Assembly: GCA_934777245.1 (NCBI GenBank)
Contig: CAKVND010000065.1
Location: 1-8,085 of the forward strand
DNA from: an uncultured Candidatus Melainabacteria bacterium
GTDB taxonomy: Bacteria > Cyanobacteriota > Vampirovibrionia > Gastranaerophilales > Gastranaerophilaceae
Length of the DNA: 8,085 nt
Direction: 5' to 3'
Shown here: in pieces, positions 6,055 through 8,085 of the stretch
Position numbering within the stretch: position 1 is the first letter of the stretch
How the letters are laid out: the number at the start of each line of letters is the position of its first letter
Notes under the pieces: model-generated
What the model was told of the DNA's origin: nothing
Seen by the model: only the letters and a program-made list of their open reading frames with translations
The model's database searches: none
Program-made: the position numbers and the translations under genes

Positions 6055-7755
6055 TTATTCTACAGAAGCCAACATTGTGTTAATTTCAGCAATCAAATCT
6101 TCGTTTTTTGTTTTTACAGCATTTACTAAAGCCTTTTTCAATAAAGATTTTGCTTTGTTTGGACTGTTAAAATCAATCATAAGTTGTGCTGCAGATTTGT
6201 AGTTTTGAGCAATTTCTTCAACTGAGTTTGATTTTTCATAATTCTTAACAGCTTCTGCATAATATTTTAAAGCTTTGTCGCCTTTTTTGAATTGAACACA
6301 TGCGTCTGCAGTATTGCTTAAAACATAACCTTTCATTGATGAATCGGTTGTTTGTTCAATTAATTTTCTAGCTACATCATAGTATTCAAAAGCATTTTCA
6401 TCATATTTGTCTGTGAAAATATTTGCCATTTTTGTTAAAGAATCAGATTGACCGATTAAATCATCAGATTTTCCGGCGTAAGAAATTGAAGTTAAATAAT
6501 GGTTTAATGCAGGTCCAACTTCGTTTACATCATCATAAATTTGAGCCATTGAATAATGCGCTCTTGATTTTACGTTAACGTCAGTTGTGTACTGCAAAGA
6601 CTTGTTGTAACTGTTCAATGCTTGAACAAAATGGTCATTGTCATCATAGATTTTGCCAATTTCAAGACAAATTCTTGATTGAGTTTCTGTATCTTTAAGT
6701 TCACTTGCACGTGTAAAAGCTTCTTTAAAGATTTGCATTGCTCTTTGAGGATTGTTTGAAAAAGCTTGTTTTTTAGCCTCAACAAACAAGGATTTTAATC
6801 TTGTATCTTGTGGAATGATGGTTATATTTGGTTTTTTAGAAATTGTTGCTTTAGCTTGTGTAAATTCTTCTTCTAAGCTTAATTCTTCAGGCTCAATTTC
6901 AAGAACTTCATTTTGTGAAGCTTCTTGAATCGGTGTAGGTTGAATTGCTTCTGCTTGAGGAACTGCTTGTTCTTCTTGCTGAACTTGTTGTTGAGGTTGT
7001 TGAGGTGCTGCTTTCTTTTCTTGTTGATCAGGAAATTTTACTAAGAAGTTAGGATTAATTTCTTCTTCGTTGTAGCTGTAATTAATTCTTTGCAAGAATA
7101 AAGCATCAAGCCAATTTTGAACAACTTTTGAATCTTTGTTAAGAGTTTCAGAAATATATTTGTCTAATAGAGAGGCCGCAATTTTTAAGTTGCTTTGAAT
7201 CATATTAACTTGCGGTTGAGGTTCTCTTACAAGTTGTTCAACGGTTTGCAAGTATTGTGCAACTTGTTCTTCAATTTCAGGAGGAGTTGCAATTGCTTTT
7301 ATTGTGTTTCTAAAATCTTTTAGGATTTGTGCAATATTAACTTTATTGCTTCTTGCAGGTTGTTGTGGTCTTGGTGCAGACTGTTGTTGAACTGGTTGCG
7401 CCATTGGTTGATAACCTGCTTGAGCTGCTTGATATTGCATTGCATTCATTTGATGAGGTTGATTGTTAATTCTCATCGGAGGAGGGGTTTGAACCTGATA
7501 AACCTGACGGTTAGGAGTTCCGCTGTAAGCATTTTGAGCGGGTGAATATATTGCTTGACGCGGTGCGCCTGCTTGTTGTTGAATATCTTGCGCACGACCA
7601 CGAGCAATGGTTTGTTGGTTCTGACGTTGCTGTTGTTGGTCTTGGGCGTTGCCGTTATGACCGTCTTTGTCAGTACCTTCGTTACCTGCGTTATAATTGC
7701 CTGTGCCTCTTTGAGGATAAGGGCGTGGGCGTACTGTATTCATTGTGTTAAACAA
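6055..7755 (-). CDS. TPR-repeat protein with Q/P-rich disordered regions, function unknown
   Basis: A 566-residue protein without a signal peptide or transmembrane segment, so probably cytoplasmic. Residues 1-135 are low-complexity, rich in Gln, Pro, Asn and Ala with several short Q runs. Residues 138-222 form a predicted helical module (KVNIAQILKDFRNTIKAIA...) I do not recognise. Residues 244-290 are a second Q/P/E-rich linker. Residues 320-560 hold six TPR-like units marked by AMQIF, ALNSY, ALNHY, AFEYY, ALKYY and AKSLL, whose first Ala lie at 339, 379, 416, 455, 495 and 535. That gives a spacing of about 40 rather than the classical 34. TPR solenoids bind partner proteins, so a scaffold or adaptor role is likely but unproven. 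Start choice: AAAGGAAGGA lies nine bases from TTG 7755 but 21 from ATG 7743, so TTG is preferred. The AsmA-like gene follows on the same strand. Confidence 0.88.
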   Translation of the reverse strand: MFNTMNTVRPRPYPQRGTGNYNAGNEGTDKDGHNGNAQDQQQQRQNQQTIARGRAQDIQQQAGAPRQAIYSPAQNAYSGTPNRQVYQVQTPPPMRINNQPHQMNAMQYQAAQAGYQPMAQPVQQQSAPRPQQPARSNKVNIAQILKDFRNTIKAIATPPEIEEQVAQYLQTVEQLVREPQPQVNMIQSNLKIAASLLDKYISETLNKDSKVVQNWLDALFLQRINYSYNEEEINPNFLVKFPDQQEKKAAPQQPQQQVQQEEQAVPQAEAIQPTPIQEASQNEVLEIEPEELSLEEEFTQAKATISKKPNITIIPQDTRLKSLFVEAKKQAFSNNPQRAMQIFKEAFTRASELKDTETQSRICLEIGKIYDDNDHFVQALNSYNKSLQYTTDVNVKSRAHYSMAQIYDDVNEVGPALNHYLTSISYAGKSDDLIGQSDSLTKMANIFTDKYDENAFEYYDVARKLIEQTTDSSMKGYVLSNTADACVQFKKGDKALKYYAEAVKNYEKSNSVEEIAQNYKSAAQLMIDFNSPNKAKSLLKKALVNAVKTKNEDLIAEINTMLASVE

Positions 7756-7764
7756 TATAAACCG

Positions 7765-7774
7765 TCCTTCCTTT
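7765..7774 (-). promoter_or_regulatory. Shine-Dalgarno AAAGGAAGGA pointing to a TTG start for the TPR gene
   Basis: The - strand reads AAAGGAAGGA, then nine bases, then TTG (7755-7753). The first in-frame ATG (7743-7741) is 21 bases away, too far for this motif, and has no purine-rich motif of its own close upstream. The choice changes only four N-terminal residues. Confidence 0.7.
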
Positions 7775-7786
7775 AATAATATCGGA

Positions 7787-7815
7787 ATTATAAAAGAACT
7801 CTTTATTTTTTAGGG
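7787..7815 (-). promoter_or_regulatory. Probable promoter of the TPR gene: perfect -10, weak -35
   Basis: On the - strand a perfect TATAAT (7792-7787) is placed to start transcription near 7780, giving a leader of about 25 bases with the Shine-Dalgarno inside. This is the same compact layout as the AsmA-like gene. Seventeen bases upstream the hexamer is CCCTAA (7815-7810), a poor -35. A perfect palindrome begins directly upstream at 7817, so an activator could substitute for the missing -35. Confidence 0.5.
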
Positions 7816-7816
7816 A

Positions 7817-7842
7817 AAATATCATACGTTTGTATGATATTT
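7817..7842. repeat. Perfect palindrome with 11-bp arms, candidate operator of the TPR gene
   Basis: AAATATCATAC (7817-7827) and GTATGATATTT (7832-7842) are perfect reverse complements around the spacer GTTT. The centre is about 50 bases upstream of the inferred start of transcription of the TPR gene. The form, two half-sites ATCATAC and GTATGAT separated by four bases, suits a dimeric helix-turn-helix regulator. It is a poor terminator: the stem is AT-rich and neither side has a long T-run. I do not recognise it as a known operator. Confidence 0.55.
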
Positions 7843-7916
7843 GTTTAATGAAGGATTTTAAAAAGTCATGATAATGGAGTAAATATTAAAAAAACAGTTG
7901 ATTTTTTTATATTTAC

Positions 7917-7945
7917 CTGATAAATTGAATATATTGAGTTGTCAA
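7917..7945 (-). promoter_or_regulatory. Second possible promoter upstream of the TPR gene
   Basis: On the - strand a consensus TTGACA (7945-7940) is followed by 17 bases and TATCAG (7922-7917, 4/6 to consensus). A transcript from here would start near 7910 and carry a leader of about 155 bases including the 7817-7842 palindrome. The perfect -35 and exact spacing make it worth noting; the imperfect -10 makes it uncertain. Confidence 0.35.
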
Positions 7946-7968
7946 TAATTACCTGTGACACTCTGCCG

Positions 7969-7997
7969 AAAAAAGTTGACTAAATGTCAAGTTTTTT
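7969..7997. terminator. Terminator-like hairpin flanked by A6 and T6
   Basis: AAAAAAGTTGAC (7969-7980) and GTCAAGTTTTTT (7986-7997) pair in 11 of 12 positions around the loop TAAAT, with one G-G mismatch. Both strands end the hairpin in six Ts, so it could stop transcripts in either direction. The core stem is only five perfect pairs before the mismatch, which lowers confidence. It may end a gene lying to the right of the window on the - strand. Confidence 0.4.
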
Positions 7998-8007
7998 GAG
8001 AGGTAGG

Positions 8008-8022
8008 TAGCGCCGCTAGCGC
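8008..8022. repeat. Short GC-rich repeat TAGCGC-CGC-TAGCGC
   Basis: TAGCGC occurs twice (8008-8013 and 8017-8022) separated by CGC, a nine-base period. It also contains the near-palindrome TAGCG-C-CGCTA (8008-8018). The surrounding 8001-8040 is about 60% G+C by count, far above the rest of the window. Nearby CCTGTG (7952-7957), CACAGG (8027-8032) and CCTGTG (8078-8083) form additional inverted and direct copies. Confidence 0.6.
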
Positions 8023-8085
8023 AAGACACAGGCAAGGCAAAACAACTAAATAAAAAGACGCCATACTTTAATAAGGGCCTGTGGC

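Larger units (their letters stand above)
7949..8085 (-). other. Open - strand frame running off the right edge (44 codons), probably not a gene
   Basis: One - strand frame is open from the window edge to a TAA at 7951-7949. It gives 44 residues rich in Leu, Phe, Ser, Ala and Cys and ending SQLFSAECHR. It could be the C-terminus of a gene entering from the right. However, it crosses the terminator-like hairpin at 7969-7997 and the repeat-rich, GC-rich stretch, and its composition is unlike the genes in this window. Chance openness is more likely. The rest of 7756-8085 holds the regulatory elements listed separately and no supported gene. Confidence 0.15.

Noticed and set aside
5999..6202. + strand 67-codon open frame across the TPR/AsmA gap
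   Set aside because: Most of it is antisense to the 3' end of the TPR gene, and its start overlaps the strong - strand promoter; no ribosome site or homology is visible.
7327..7776. Overlapping + strand open frames rich in Leu, Arg and Cys
   Set aside because: They are antisense to the Q/P-rich coding region of the TPR gene; the Leu/Val/Cys richness is what reversed Gln/Pro codons produce.
7817..7842. The palindrome as an intrinsic terminator
   Set aside because: The stem is almost all A-T and neither side is followed by a T-run longer than four; its position upstream of a -10 fits an operator better.
7756..8085. A known structured RNA (RNase P RNA, tmRNA, SRP RNA, 6S RNA) or a CRISPR array at the right edge
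   Set aside because: None of the conserved core sequences I know for these RNAs is present, and the repeats are too short and irregular for CRISPR.

Overview
The window is AT-rich bacterial DNA (by eye about one third G+C) using the standard genetic code. It holds five protein-coding genes: two on the + strand with a clear identity (accD 3' end and accA), one uncharacterised + strand gene, and two large - strand genes, an AsmA-family protein and a TPR-repeat protein with Q/P-rich disordered segments. A large AsmA-family protein implies a diderm cell. Low G+C, an accD-accA pair, and a Q/P-rich TPR protein next to an AsmA protein would fit a gut-associated non-photosynthetic cyanobacterial relative (Gastranaerophilales/Vampirovibrionia). 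That lineage call is an inference from overall impression, not from a marker gene.

Layout. 1-405: 3' part of accD, cut by the window edge. 408-1364: accA, two bases after the accD stop, so the two carboxyltransferase subunits of acetyl-CoA carboxylase are translated as a tight pair. 1386-1413: an intrinsic terminator closing that operon. 1502-2194: a 230-residue protein of unknown function with an HD/DUF5662-like His/Asp pattern, no visible Shine-Dalgarno and possibly a leaderless transcript. 2232-2257: a perfect 11-bp hairpin serving as a bidirectional terminator between convergent genes. 2264-5953 (-): a 1229-residue AsmA-like membrane-anchored periplasmic protein with its own near-consensus promoter at 5981-6009. 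6055-7755 (-): a 566-residue protein with two Q/P-rich low-complexity stretches, a helical module between them and six C-terminal TPR-like repeats. It probably starts at TTG, because the only good Shine-Dalgarno fits TTG and not the nearby ATG.

7756-8085 has no confident gene. It contains the leader and probable promoter of the TPR gene, a perfect 11-bp-arm palindrome just upstream of it, a second possible promoter, a terminator-like hairpin, and a distinctly GC-richer terminal stretch with short direct and inverted repeats that looks unlike the rest of the window.

Functionally, accD/accA supply malonyl-CoA for fatty acid synthesis, and the AsmA-like protein probably helps move or organise lipids between inner and outer membranes. 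The shared lipid/envelope theme may be chance, since the two units are convergent and separated by a terminator. I see no CRISPR array, tRNA, rRNA, insertion sequence, toxin-antitoxin pair or recognisable defence system. The most worthwhile leads are the TPR/AsmA pair with its regulatory DNA, the HD-like orphan protein, and the odd GC-rich repeat island at the right edge.
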